From a virus: a stretch of 24,106 bases of DNA. Location: positions 1-24,106 of IMG/VR virus record IMGVR_UViG_3300045051_000623; one strand, 5' to 3'. Positions within the stretch are counted from its first letter, which is position 1, and every line of letters begins with the position of its first letter. The position numbers were made by a program, and so were the translations under genes. Below are positions 1 through 7,363 of the stretch, piece by piece. The notes beneath the pieces are model-generated. The model ran no database searches. It saw nothing but the letters and a program-made list of their open reading frames with translations, and was not told the origin of the DNA.

Positions 1-1887
1 GTGCTGCGGTTGGGCAACGACGGCACGCGCGATGTGGGCCAGGTGCCGGGGTCGGGCCGGAAGATCCGCGTACCGAACATTCTGACCGCGGTCTGTACCA
101 CGGCAGCCCGCGGCACCAACGCGCTGCCGAATGCCACGCTCGCAACCCGTTATGACCTGACCACGACCGGCGGCGGCGTGATCGAGATGGATAAGGTCAA
201 CCTGGCCTGGTATCCATCAATCTCGCAGGCGTACTCGGTGTCGATGGTCGACGTCGGCATCCTGACTCAGCTTTCGCTGAGCGAGGTCGCTCAGCCGATG
301 ACGCTCACACGCGTGTGCGTCGGCCAGGAAGCAGCGAACGCTCAGGTCGGACTGGTCATCGGGCTGTGCTTTGCGGGCGGCACGATCAGCGATTGCCATA
401 TCACGCGCGCAACGCTGGCTGCGAGCGGCAACTACGTCGTCACGCTAACCGACGCATCCGACTTCGCCTTCAGCGGGTGCCGCTTCAATACTCGCGTAAA
501 CAAGGCCAACGCGGGCGCCGGCACTGCCCTTGCGACGCGCGCGGTGAACTGCACTTTCGACGGCTTGCAGCTGGTCGGCGGCAAGTTCGTGATGGCGGGC
601 TGCACTGGCGTCGACTTTACTTCGACGCGCTACGCGGATGTGGTTACCGGAAATACTGCCACCGGTGCCTCGACGCTCAATAGCGTCTGGGAATTCGCCA
701 CGGCCGCTTCGCTCAATGTGGTCTTGGATGGGCTCGACTTTTTCGGCCTCACGAACGTCCAGCCGTACTCGAATATCCTGCTCATCAACATTGCAGGGTG
801 CGCGAACATCAAGTTGCGCAACCTCGGTACGTCGCCGAGCGCGCCCCTGTCGCTCGGGTCGTCGAACTCGACGGGCTACCTCTTGAACCTGATCGCGGGC
901 GCTGCCGCGGCGGACGTCAAGGTTCAACGCTGTTTCACGTCCAACACGCGAACGAACCTGTATACGCTCGACAACTCTTCCAGCCGCATCACGCTGGAGA
1001 ACGTGATGGGCGACTACGCCGAAGTGCCGGTCGCCGCAGCACTCAACTTGATCCATAAGGGCGTTGGGGCGACCCCGACCTACGCGGCCCAGACCGGCGT
1101 GTATGGCACGCACTGGTGGGACCACTTCACCTCCGCCACGGTCGGACGCATCGCGATCGTGATGAATGAGCCGACAAGCCTGACGGCGGATCAGGTCGCG
1201 CTCACCGGCGGTGCGGCGTTTACCGCCGCTGGCGGCTTGTACATGCCCACGGTCGGGATGACCGCGACCTTCACCATGCCGCACTTTGCGCTCGGCCACT
1301 CGAGCTTCACGAACACGGCGCTGGTGATGGCTGGCGGCGGCGCGGTCGGCAACTTCACCTTCGCCTACCAAATTGACACTGGCGCGGGCTTCGGTGCCTG
1401 GTCGTCCGAGCTCACGGCCGCCCAACTCGGCACGGAACTCAACGGCTTGTCGATCAGCGCGAGCACTGGCTTCAAGCTCAAGCTGCGCATCACCACCGGA
1501 ACGGCCAACACTACGGCCATCACTTCGGTCTACATCACCACCGGCACGAGCGCGGCCGCCCAGGCGAACTACTACCCGCTCGACACGGTGCCGGTGAGCG
1601 TGACGGTGCTCGACGTCAACACGGGCTCGCCGATCGAGAACGCGCGCGTGCTGATCGAGGCCGCCGGTGGCGGTGGTCCGGCGCCCGATGGCACCGACAT
1701 CCTGACCGGCCTGACCAATGCGTCGGGGATCGTCACTGGCACCACGGAGTACGTGGAGCAGCCGATCGCCGGCAAAGTCAGGCGGGCGACCACTGCCTTC
1801 GGCACGCTCTACAAGACGGCCACCGTGTCCGGAACGATCACGGCCGCGGGCCTCGATGTCACAGTCCTGATGATCCCGGACGAGTGA
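1..1887 (+). CDS. Beta-helix-like virion protein with C-terminal Ig-like/peptidase-regulatory-like domain (5' end outside window)
   Basis: The frame is open from the first base, so the true start is probably upstream and the GTG at position 1 is only a default. Residues about 60-340 show short repeated strands with recurring Cys/Phe rungs (for example GGTISDCHIT, FAFSGCRFNT, AVNCTFDG, FVMAGCTGVDF). This is the look of a right-handed parallel beta-helix as found in phage tailspikes and surface proteins. Residues about 530-628 (VSVTVLDVNTGSPIENARVLI and onward) resemble a carboxypeptidase-regulatory/Ig-like beta-sandwich, a common surface-display module. No catalytic site is recognised. It lies directly upstream of the head genes, one base before the next ORF, so a head-attached fibre or decoration role is possible, but a tailspike-like role is not excluded. 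The fold is inferred from pattern only. Confidence 0.6.
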   Translation: MLRLGNDGTRDVGQVPGSGRKIRVPNILTAVCTTAARGTNALPNATLATRYDLTTTGGGVIEMDKVNLAWYPSISQAYSVSMVDVGILTQLSLSEVAQPMTLTRVCVGQEAANAQVGLVIGLCFAGGTISDCHITRATLAASGNYVVTLTDASDFAFSGCRFNTRVNKANAGAGTALATRAVNCTFDGLQLVGGKFVMAGCTGVDFTSTRYADVVTGNTATGASTLNSVWEFATAASLNVVLDGLDFFGLTNVQPYSNILLINIAGCANIKLRNLGTSPSAPLSLGSSNSTGYLLNLIAGAAAADVKVQRCFTSNTRTNLYTLDNSSSRITLENVMGDYAEVPVAAALNLIHKGVGATPTYAAQTGVYGTHWWDHFTSATVGRIAIVMNEPTSLTADQVALTGGAAFTAAGGLYMPTVGMTATFTMPHFALGHSSFTNTALVMAGGGAVGNFTFAYQIDTGAGFGAWSSELTAAQLGTELNGLSISASTGFKLKLRITTGTANTTAITSVYITTGTSAAAQANYYPLDTVPVSVTVLDVNTGSPIENARVLIEAAGGGGPAPDGTDILTGLTNASGIVTGTTEYVEQPIAGKVRRATTAFGTLYKTATVSGTITAAGLDVTVLMIPDE

Positions 1888-1888
1888 T

Positions 1889-2452
1889 ATGACGCTCTCG
1901 ATCAACTGGTCGACCAAGGTCATCACCGTGCCACAGGCGGACCTCTCGGCGCTGGGCGGAGGCCTGTACGAGCTCGACGTCGACGCGTTCCGCCTGGCGC
2001 TGAAAGACATCGAGGACGGCGAGGAGGGCATGGCCTTCCCGGATACGCACCGGCACAACACGGCGGTGACGCTCTCGGGTGTCACCTACGCGCGCACGTT
2101 CGAGATGATCAACGGCTACACGGTCACCTTCGAGGACGTCGGTAGCCCCTACACCGTGGTCTGCGTGGGCGCGAACCACAACATCGCGGACGTGAAGAAC
2201 GTCAACCAGGTGTCGCTGATCATTGGCAACTCGGCCGGCCTGATCCAAGTGACCTCGGGAAGCGGGTTGTCGACCGCGCAGGACCGCTTGCTGAAGATCG
2301 CCGCGGCCGGTGCCGCCGGCGGTAAGACCAGCGGACCGGTGCCGGGCACCGCCGGCACGGTGGTCGTGCGTGACGTCGACGACACCGTCGATCTGGTCAT
2401 GGCCGACGTCGACGAGTACGGCTACCGCACGGACGTCGTGGTCTCGGGCTGA
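1889..2452 (+). CDS. Conserved phage structural-region protein, function unknown
   Basis: A 187-aa protein starting one base after the previous stop (TGA-t-ATG). The first 110 residues contain the patterns DAFRLALKDIEDGEEGM, FPDTHRHNT, INGYTVTFED and NHNIADVKNVNQVSLI. I recognise this as a recurring unannotated family in phage structural modules. The middle (about residues 112-155) is Gly/Ala/Ser-rich, and the end is a short acidic beta-rich segment (VVVRDVDDTVDLVMADVDEYG). No membrane segment or signal peptide is visible. Tight coupling to the beta-helix gene before it and the Trp-repeat gene after it (stop and start share a base) suggests the three act together on the virion surface. No biochemical function is claimed. 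Confidence 0.7.
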   Translation: MTLSINWSTKVITVPQADLSALGGGLYELDVDAFRLALKDIEDGEEGMAFPDTHRHNTAVTLSGVTYARTFEMINGYTVTFEDVGSPYTVVCVGANHNIADVKNVNQVSLIIGNSAGLIQVTSGSGLSTAQDRLLKIAAAGAAGGKTSGPVPGTAGTVVVRDVDDTVDLVMADVDEYGYRTDVVVSG

Positions 2453-2727
2453 TGTGGGCCGCGAGCTTCTGGCCGTCCTCGTTCTGGACGCGTTCGTTCT
2501 GGCCGGGTGGCGCAGGTGGCACCGTCGAGCCACCGCCGACGAGCCCGCCGACGGAGTCGGGCGGCGGCGTGATCCGGCCGCGCGTGATGCGCCGCCGCGA
2601 CGGTTTCGTCGAGCGCGAGATCGCAACACCCGCAGGCCCGCTGATCGTGGTCGTGCCAGACGACTGGACGGCCGAAGACCTCATGACACTGACCACGGCG
2701 CTCGTCCTGGCGGACGCGCTCAACTGA
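2452..2727 (+). CDS. Small phage protein with SFW pentapeptide repeats
   Basis: A 91-aa protein whose ATG overlaps the upstream stop (TGATG). The N-terminus carries three consecutive five-residue units beginning Ser-Phe-Trp (residues 5-7, 10-12 and 15-17). A Gly/Pro-rich linker follows (residues 18-40), then a compact C-terminal part containing REIATPAGPLIVVVPDDWTA. Trp-rich repeats of this sort occur in small phage structural-region proteins of unknown role. The repeat may be a peptide that docks into the partner encoded just upstream, but this is inference. It ends 21 bases before the capsid gene, whose ribosome binding site (GAAGGAG) lies in that gap. Coding potential is supported by tight packing and G/C-biased third positions. 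Confidence 0.65.
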   Translation: MWAASFWPSSFWTRSFWPGGAGGTVEPPPTSPPTESGGGVIRPRVMRRRDGFVEREIATPAGPLIVVVPDDWTAEDLMTLTTALVLADALN

Positions 2728-2748
2728 TTTTTCGAAGGAGCTTCACCG

Positions 2749-4827
2749 ATGCCGATGATCAAGGTACAGGCCCGCGGCAATGCGGCGGCCGACGTCGAGA
2801 TCTACGCACCGATCGGCGAAAACTGGTACGGCGATGGTCTGACCGCAAAGCGCTTCCGAGACGACCTGAAGGCGCTCGGCAACGTCACCGACATCACGGT
2901 GCGGATCAACTCGCCGGGCGGCGAGGTGTTCGACGGCTTCAGCATCTACAACGCGCTGAAGGAACACCCGGCCAAGGTGACCGTCTACATCGACGGCCTC
3001 GCGGCCTCGATCGCCAGCGTGATCGCGATGGCCGGCGACACGGTCTACATGGGCGAGGGTGCCATGTTCATGGTGCACAGCCCGTGGACGATCTCGATGG
3101 GCGACGCCGACGACATGCGTCAGACCGCCGACATGCTCGACAAGATCAGCGTCGGCCTGGTCGATGCGTACGTGGCGGGCACCGGCCAGGATCGCGGCGT
3201 CGTCGAGGGCTGGATGCAGGGCGAGACCTGGTTCACGCGCGACGAGGCGATCGCCGCCGGTCTGGCGGACGGCCCGTCGGTGGCCAGCGCACCCGCCGCC
3301 CTGACGGATCGGCAGGCCCTCGCTCGCGAGCGCTTCCAGGCCTTTGCGTCGCATCTCAGCTTTGCCGCGGCGCTGAAGGCGTCGCAGCCGTCCGATGTTT
3401 CGAAGTCCCCGCAGGAGACTGCGGATCCCCCTCTGTCGGCATCCGCCGATGCACTCTCCACTGAGGAGCTTTCCATGCCCAATGCCAATGCGTCGGCGCC
3501 CAACGCAGCCGATACCCTTTCCCGCGAACAGGTGCTCGCCGCCGAGGCCGGTCGCCGGGAGACCATCCGCACCCAGTTCGGCCGGTTCTCGGCCGAGCAC
3601 CGCGGCCTGCTCGATGCCTGCCTCGACGACATGAACTGCACGCCGGAGAAGGCCTCGCAGCTGCTGCTCGCCAAGCTCGGCGAGGGCGTCGAGCCGGCCC
3701 GCCCGGCGGCGCACGTCACCGCCGGCGTCGACAGCCGCGACAAGTTCATCGCGGGCGTCGCCAACGCCATCATGGCCCGCCGCGGCATCGAGAAGATCGA
3801 GGCCGGCAACGAGTTCGCCGGTGCCGGCCTGCAGCGCATCTGCCGCGCCGTGCTGGCCCGCGCCGGCGTCGCCCACGTCGATCGCCTCGAGGGCGCCGCA
3901 CTCGCCTCGAAGGTCTTCGGCACGATGACCTCGAGCGACTTCCCCCTGCTGCTCAGCAACACCGCCAACAAAGCCCTGCGTGCCTCGTACGAGGCGGCCC
4001 CGAGCACCTGGCAGCAGTGGGCGAAGAAGGGCGAGGTCTCGGACTTCAAGTCCAACAGCCGCCTGCAGGTCGGCAGCTTCAACTCGCTGGCCGTCATCCC
4101 CGAGGGCAGCGAGTACAAGGCCGCCAGCCACAGCGAGGAGGCCGAGACGATCCAGGCCCAGACCAAGGGCCGGTTCATCTCGCTGACGCGGCAGATGATC
4201 ATCAACGACGACCTCGGCGCGTTCGTCGACCGCGCCTCGCGTCTCGGCTTCGCGGCCCGTCGCACCGTCAACGAGGACGTCTACGCCAAGCTCGCGGCCA
4301 ATCCGACCATGTCGGACACCGGCGCGCTGTTCAACTCGACGGCCGTCACGACGGCGGGCGGTCACGCCAACCTGGCTGGCTCCGGCGCGGCCATTTCGGT
4401 GGCCACGATCGCGACGGGCGAGGCGGCGATCGCGGTGCAGAAGGACAAGGACCTGCGCACGACGCTGAACCTGTCGCCGCGGTTCATCCTGGTGCCGCGC
4501 GGCAAGCGCGTGGTGGCCTGGGAGGTGCTGAACTCCCCGACCGACGTCTCCTCGTCGAACTCGAACAAGCGCAACTACGCGGCCTCGCTGGCGCTCGAGA
4601 TCATCTCGGACGCGGAGCTCGACAAGGCCTCGGCGACGGCCTGGTATCTGGCCTCCGACCCGATGGTGGCGCCGCTGATCGAGTGCGCGTTCCTCAACGG
4701 TCAGGACACGCCGTACACCGAGGAAGACGTCGACTTCATGACCGACGCGGTGCTGCTGAAGGCGCGGCTCGACTACGGCGTTGCGGCCATGGACTGGCGC
4801 GGCGCGTGGAAGAACCCGGGCGCCTGA
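2749..4827 (+). CDS. ClpP-type prohead protease / major capsid protein fusion
   Basis: A 692-aa protein preceded by a good ribosome binding site (AAGGAG). Residues 1-195 form a ClpP/S14-type serine protease. It has the oxyanion-side INSPGGEVFDGF motif (53-64), the nucleophile Ser87 in GLAASIAS, and the likely catalytic His110 in MFMVHSP. Residues about 196-325 are a variable linker plus a helical segment (LSREQVLAAEAGRR) like that seen after phage ClpP-type proteases, where it acts as scaffold. Residues about 325-692 form an HK97-fold-type major capsid protein ending WRGAWKNPGA. Fused protease/capsid genes are known in some siphophages. The protease would mature the prohead and the capsid part would build the shell. 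An in-frame ATG at 3475 with its own ribosome binding site may make a separate 450-aa scaffold-capsid product. Confidence 0.9.
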   Translation: MPMIKVQARGNAAADVEIYAPIGENWYGDGLTAKRFRDDLKALGNVTDITVRINSPGGEVFDGFSIYNALKEHPAKVTVYIDGLAASIASVIAMAGDTVYMGEGAMFMVHSPWTISMGDADDMRQTADMLDKISVGLVDAYVAGTGQDRGVVEGWMQGETWFTRDEAIAAGLADGPSVASAPAALTDRQALARERFQAFASHLSFAAALKASQPSDVSKSPQETADPPLSASADALSTEELSMPNANASAPNAADTLSREQVLAAEAGRRETIRTQFGRFSAEHRGLLDACLDDMNCTPEKASQLLLAKLGEGVEPARPAAHVTAGVDSRDKFIAGVANAIMARRGIEKIEAGNEFAGAGLQRICRAVLARAGVAHVDRLEGAALASKVFGTMTSSDFPLLLSNTANKALRASYEAAPSTWQQWAKKGEVSDFKSNSRLQVGSFNSLAVIPEGSEYKAASHSEEAETIQAQTKGRFISLTRQMIINDDLGAFVDRASRLGFAARRTVNEDVYAKLAANPTMSDTGALFNSTAVTTAGGHANLAGSGAAISVATIATGEAAIAVQKDKDLRTTLNLSPRFILVPRGKRVVAWEVLNSPTDVSSSNSNKRNYAASLALEIISDAELDKASATAWYLASDPMVAPLIECAFLNGQDTPYTEEDVDFMTDAVLLKARLDYGVAAMDWRGAWKNPGA
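3463..3477 (+). promoter_or_regulatory. Internal ribosome binding site and in-frame ATG for the capsid part
   Basis: GAGGAG at 3463-3468 lies six bases upstream of ATG 3475-3477, in the frame of the protease/capsid gene. The codons after it (MPNANASAPN) look like a protein N-terminus and fall at the junction between the protease and the scaffold/capsid part. Initiation here would give a 450-aa protein. It resembles the true start of the gene, where AAGGAG also precedes ATGCC. The arrangement parallels lambda C/Nu3, in which an internal start yields the scaffold. Use of the site is inferred. Confidence 0.55.
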
Positions 4828-4844
4828 TCCCGCCCTGACGACTG

Positions 4845-4885
4845 AGCCGGCGGCCTGACCGGGCCGCCGGCTTCCATCCATTTTT
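4845..4885 (+). terminator. Strong GC hairpin with distant T5 after the capsid gene
   Basis: Perfect 11-bp inverted repeat (arms 4845-4855 and 4862-4872, loop TGACCG), followed after eight bases by five Ts (4881-4885). The stem is typical of an intrinsic terminator, but the T tract is displaced. It is more likely a weak terminator or an mRNA 3'-end stabiliser between the abundant capsid transcript and the next gene. Confidence 0.4.
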
Positions 4886-4907
4886 CGAATTCGAGGGATT
4901 TTCAAGA

Positions 4908-5270
4908 ATGACGACCAAATATGTGCAGCAGGGCGGCGTGATCGATTACGTCAACGCCGGCTCTGCAATCGCGGCCGGTGCGGTCGTGGTCATGGGCCAC
5001 ACGATCGGCGTGGCACTCACCGACATCGCCAGTGGCGCCACCGGCGCGGTGGCGATCGAGGGCGTGTTCACGGTGCCGAAGGTGTCGGCGGCGGTGTTCG
5101 TGCAGGGCGAGAAGCTGATCTACGACGTGTCCGCGTCGCAGTTCGACGACTCGCTCGCCACGCCGGCCACCGGCGACATCACCGGTGGTGCCATCGCCAT
5201 GGTTGCCGGCGCCAACCTCGAGACGACCTGCGTCGTCAAGCTCACCGCGGGCAACGCGACCAAGACCTGA
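4908..5270 (+). CDS. DUF2190-family capsid-associated protein
   Basis: A 120-aa protein with GAGGG ahead of its ATG. The sequence pattern is typical of DUF2190 proteins encoded next to phage capsid genes: an N-terminal KYVQQGGVIDYVNAGSAIAAG, then alternating short beta segments (VVVMGHTIGVAL, GAVAIEGVFTVPK, KLIYDVSASQFD). Members are small beta-rich proteins thought to decorate or stabilise the capsid. Position directly after the major capsid gene agrees. The gene is bracketed by two strong hairpins (4845-4872 and 5276-5307), which could give it its own transcript level. No enzyme motif is present. The family call is from pattern and position. Confidence 0.75.
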   Translation: MTTKYVQQGGVIDYVNAGSAIAAGAVVVMGHTIGVALTDIASGATGAVAIEGVFTVPKVSAAVFVQGEKLIYDVSASQFDDSLATPATGDITGGAIAMVAGANLETTCVVKLTAGNATKT

Positions 5271-5275
5271 TGAGC

Positions 5276-5307
5276 CGGGGAGGGGCCGCACGGGCGGCCT
5301 CTCCCCG
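5276..5307 (+). terminator. 14-bp hairpin downstream of the DUF2190 gene
   Basis: Arms 5276-5289 and 5294-5307 pair over 14 bp with a single G-T wobble and a four-base loop (ACGG). There is no T tract, so it is not a standard intrinsic terminator. It may be an RNA-stability or processing element. Confidence 0.35.
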
Positions 5308-5323
5308 CTGACCGGATGCACGC

Positions 5324-5866
5324 ATGAGCCGCCAGACCGAGATCGCGAAATACTCGACGGCCTACGTGCACTCGTCCTACCGGATGGGGCAGGCCCGCTA
5401 CACGGCGGCGCTGCGCGATTTGACCGGCCTGCAGGGCTCGCTGCTCGACGTGGGCTGCGGCCGCGGCGAGGTACTGCGGCTGGCGCTGGACATGGGAATG
5501 CATCCCGTGTCCGGCACCGAGGTCGTACCGTCGCTCCTCGGCCCCGGCGTGGTGTATGCCGAGGCCCACCAGCTGCCGTTCCCGGATGGCAGCGTCGACC
5601 ACGTGACCTGCTTCGACGTGCTCGAGCACCTGGTGCGCGAGGACACGGAGATCGCGCTGCTCGAGCTCGCGCGCGTGGCGCGAAAGACCGTCACCGTGAC
5701 GGTCGCGGACTATCCGCACGTTTTCCAGGGCGTCGACCTGCACGTGAACCGACGCCCGTACCCTGAGTGGCAGCGGCTGCTCGAGAGCTTGTTCGCGCAC
5801 CTGTTGCGCCCGCTGGGCCCCGCCGGCGCGTCGCAGGCCTGGCGGATCCAATTGCCGGGAGCGTAA
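5324..5866 (+). CDS. Class I SAM-dependent methyltransferase
   Basis: A 180-aa protein of the Methyltransf_11 type. The SAM-binding motif I is LDVGCGRGE (residues 41-49). An acidic residue ending the second strand (Glu66) should contact the SAM ribose. The post-motif region QLPFPDGSVDHVTCFDVLEHL (83-103) is the usual substrate-side signature of small-molecule methyltransferases. No target-recognition domain or DNA-methylase NPPY motif is present, so DNA methylation for restriction evasion is unlikely. The substrate is unknown; a sugar or other small molecule is plausible. Its stop overlaps the start of the DUF115-like gene (TAATG), which argues for a shared job. It interrupts the head-to-tail gene order and may be an accessory (moron-like) gene, though its base use matches its neighbours. 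Confidence 0.85.
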   Translation: MSRQTEIAKYSTAYVHSSYRMGQARYTAALRDLTGLQGSLLDVGCGRGEVLRLALDMGMHPVSGTEVVPSLLGPGVVYAEAHQLPFPDGSVDHVTCFDVLEHLVREDTEIALLELARVARKTVTVTVADYPHVFQGVDLHVNRRPYPEWQRLLESLFAHLLRPLGPAGASQAWRIQLPGA

Positions 5867-6582
5867 TGCGCACGGTGCGCGACCTGCTGCTCAAGCATGC
5901 AGGGGCCACCGTGGCGGTGCTCGGCGGCGGGCCGAGCCTGCCCGAGCAGGCGCAACGGCTGCCACCCGGCACGCTGTGCCTGAGCGCGAACCAGCACGGC
6001 TGTCGGCTGCGGGCCTGCGACTACATCGTGGCGCTCGATCACATCGAGACGACGCTGCGGCCCTACGGCGTGCCGATCGTGGCGCCGCACGCCTGGGCGG
6101 ACTACCGCATGACCGAGCACCCGCAGATGCCCTACAGCGGCATGCAGGCGGCGTGGGTGGCTTGGATGCTCGGTGCGAGGGCGATCCTGCTCGCCGGGAT
6201 GGACTGCTACGCGGACCCGCGGGGCATCTACTTCCACGGCGAGGGGTCGAGCCCCGGGCAGTTCCGGCCCGCGTTCGTGCACGAGCGCGGCTGGCAGCGG
6301 GTCCAGACCTGCGTGCCGCTACCCATTCGAACCATGGGCGGGCCGCTGGTTGAGATGTTCGGCGAGTACGACCCGGCGGAAGTTCTGCCGCCGTACACGC
6401 CGCCGGAACGCTTTCGACTGCTCGCCGAATGCGCGGGCACCCGGGTGGACATCCTGCGCGATCACACGCGCGGCAAGTACCACCGATACCTGCAGGGCCA
6501 GGTGCTCGAGCTGCCGCACGCGGAGGCTCAGGCGCTGATCGCCAAGCGCATCGCCCGCCGACACATCGAGGCCGAGACGTGA
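5866..6582 (+). CDS. DUF115/MptE-like Rossmann-fold protein
   Basis: A 238-aa protein; ATG 5866 is chosen because it overlaps the methyltransferase stop. Upstream in-frame codons to 5767 overlap that gene and are unlikely to be used. Features are a Gly-rich loop GGGPSL (residues 20-25) after a beta strand, DYIVALDHI (52-60), SGMQAAWVAWMLGA (91-104) and ILLAGMDCY (107-115). These match the DUF115 fold shared by MptE-type pterin diphosphokinases and by Maf flagellin-glycosylation proteins. Substrate and reaction are unknown. Paired with a methyltransferase in a structural operon, it could take part in modifying a virion or host-surface glycan, but that is inference. The next gene starts inside its last codons (GTGA overlap). 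Confidence 0.65.
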   Translation: MRTVRDLLLKHAGATVAVLGGGPSLPEQAQRLPPGTLCLSANQHGCRLRACDYIVALDHIETTLRPYGVPIVAPHAWADYRMTEHPQMPYSGMQAAWVAWMLGARAILLAGMDCYADPRGIYFHGEGSSPGQFRPAFVHERGWQRVQTCVPLPIRTMGGPLVEMFGEYDPAEVLPPYTPPERFRLLAECAGTRVDILRDHTRGKYHRYLQGQVLELPHAEAQALIAKRIARRHIEAET

Positions 6583-6908
6583 TCACCGACGACCCGCAGA
6601 TTCACCTTCGCGCCTTCGGCAACTGCACCGTGACCTTCGGCAGCCTGGCGGTGCTCGGCATCGCCGACGACGTCGAAGAGCTGGTGCAGACCAACGACGC
6701 CGGATCGTCGACTGTCATCGAGCGCCTCTCGGTGCTGTTTCAGACATCCACCCTGCCCGGCCTCGAGGTGGGTGCGACGCTCACGCTCACCGGCCTGAGC
6801 GACGCCTCACCGATCCCGACCACGGGCCGCACCGTCGAGGTGCGCGAGCGCTACCGTGTCCACGAGGGGGGCATGACGTTGATTTTCTGCCGCGAGATGC
6901 CGGCCTGA
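6579..6908 (+). CDS. Putative head-tail joining (head closure-like) protein
   Basis: A 109-aa protein starting at GTG 6579, which overlaps the stop of the DUF115-like gene by four bases; any longer form would lie inside that gene. It is beta-rich, with repeated short strands (IERLSVLFQ, GATLTLTG, GRTVEVRERYRVHEGGMTLIF) and no hydrophobic segment. Small beta-barrel proteins at this place, between capsid genes and the tail terminator, usually form the head-tail connector stopper. It is followed by the tail terminator-like gene with a TGATG overlap. The call depends mainly on position and beta content. Confidence 0.5.
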   Translation: MITDDPQIHLRAFGNCTVTFGSLAVLGIADDVEELVQTNDAGSSTVIERLSVLFQTSTLPGLEVGATLTLTGLSDASPIPTTGRTVEVRERYRVHEGGMTLIFCREMPA

Positions 6909-7345
6909 TGGCGACGCTGCGCAAGCAAATCGTCGACGCGGTGCTCTCGGCGCTCAACACCGGCACACCGCCGGGCGTGCCCGCCGCCACGCGCCTGCGG
7001 CAGTCGCAGGTCGAGGCCGATGAGCAGCCCTCGATCTCGGTGTACCCGGGTGACGAGCCCGTGCGCCCGGCGACCAACCGTCCCGGCCCGCTCGTGGTGC
7101 GCCAGCTGCAGATCGTGGTCGAGGCGCGCGCGAACGGCGACGAGCCCGACGTGCTGCTCGACCCGCTGCTCGCGTGGATCGAGAAGGCCGTGCCATCGGC
7201 GATTTCGACGCTCTGGCACGACGACGTGCAAGAGACCCTCGTGCATCACGAATACACGATCGGCGTGGTCCCGCACGGACTCGCGCGCGTGACCTTTGTC
7301 ATCCCCTACCAGACCCGCCGCAATGATCCCGAGGCGGCCGCTTAA
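6908..7345 (+). CDS. Tail terminator-like protein
   Basis: A 145-aa protein with ATG overlapping the upstream stop. The N-terminal helix (LRKQIVDAVLSAL) precedes a segment with conserved-looking SISVYPGDE. A central strand (VRQLQIVVEARANGDEPDVLLDPLL) is followed by a helix (AWIEKAVP) and a C-terminal strand (ARVTFVIPYQTRR). This order (helix, strand, a long strand with R-x-L-x-I-V-V-E, helix) is that of phage tail completion/terminator proteins that cap the tail tube, such as the lambda gpU and DUF3168 types. Its place immediately before the tube protein gene supports this. No sequence-level family assignment is certain. Confidence 0.6.
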   Translation: MATLRKQIVDAVLSALNTGTPPGVPAATRLRQSQVEADEQPSISVYPGDEPVRPATNRPGPLVVRQLQIVVEARANGDEPDVLLDPLLAWIEKAVPSAISTLWHDDVQETLVHHEYTIGVVPHGLARVTFVIPYQTRRNDPEAAA

Positions 7346-7363
7346 CCACAGGAGCCTCCTGAT

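Noticed and set aside
445-4905. Long antisense open frames (up to 720 codons) across the head genes
   Set aside because: They mirror the G/C-biased third positions of the plus-strand genes, are Arg/Gly/Val/His-rich with no motifs, and overlap genes with clear family signatures. They are G+C shadows.
5767-5865. Upstream start for the DUF115-like gene
   Set aside because: It lies inside the methyltransferase gene. ATG 5866 overlaps its stop and precedes the Rossmann motif by a normal distance.
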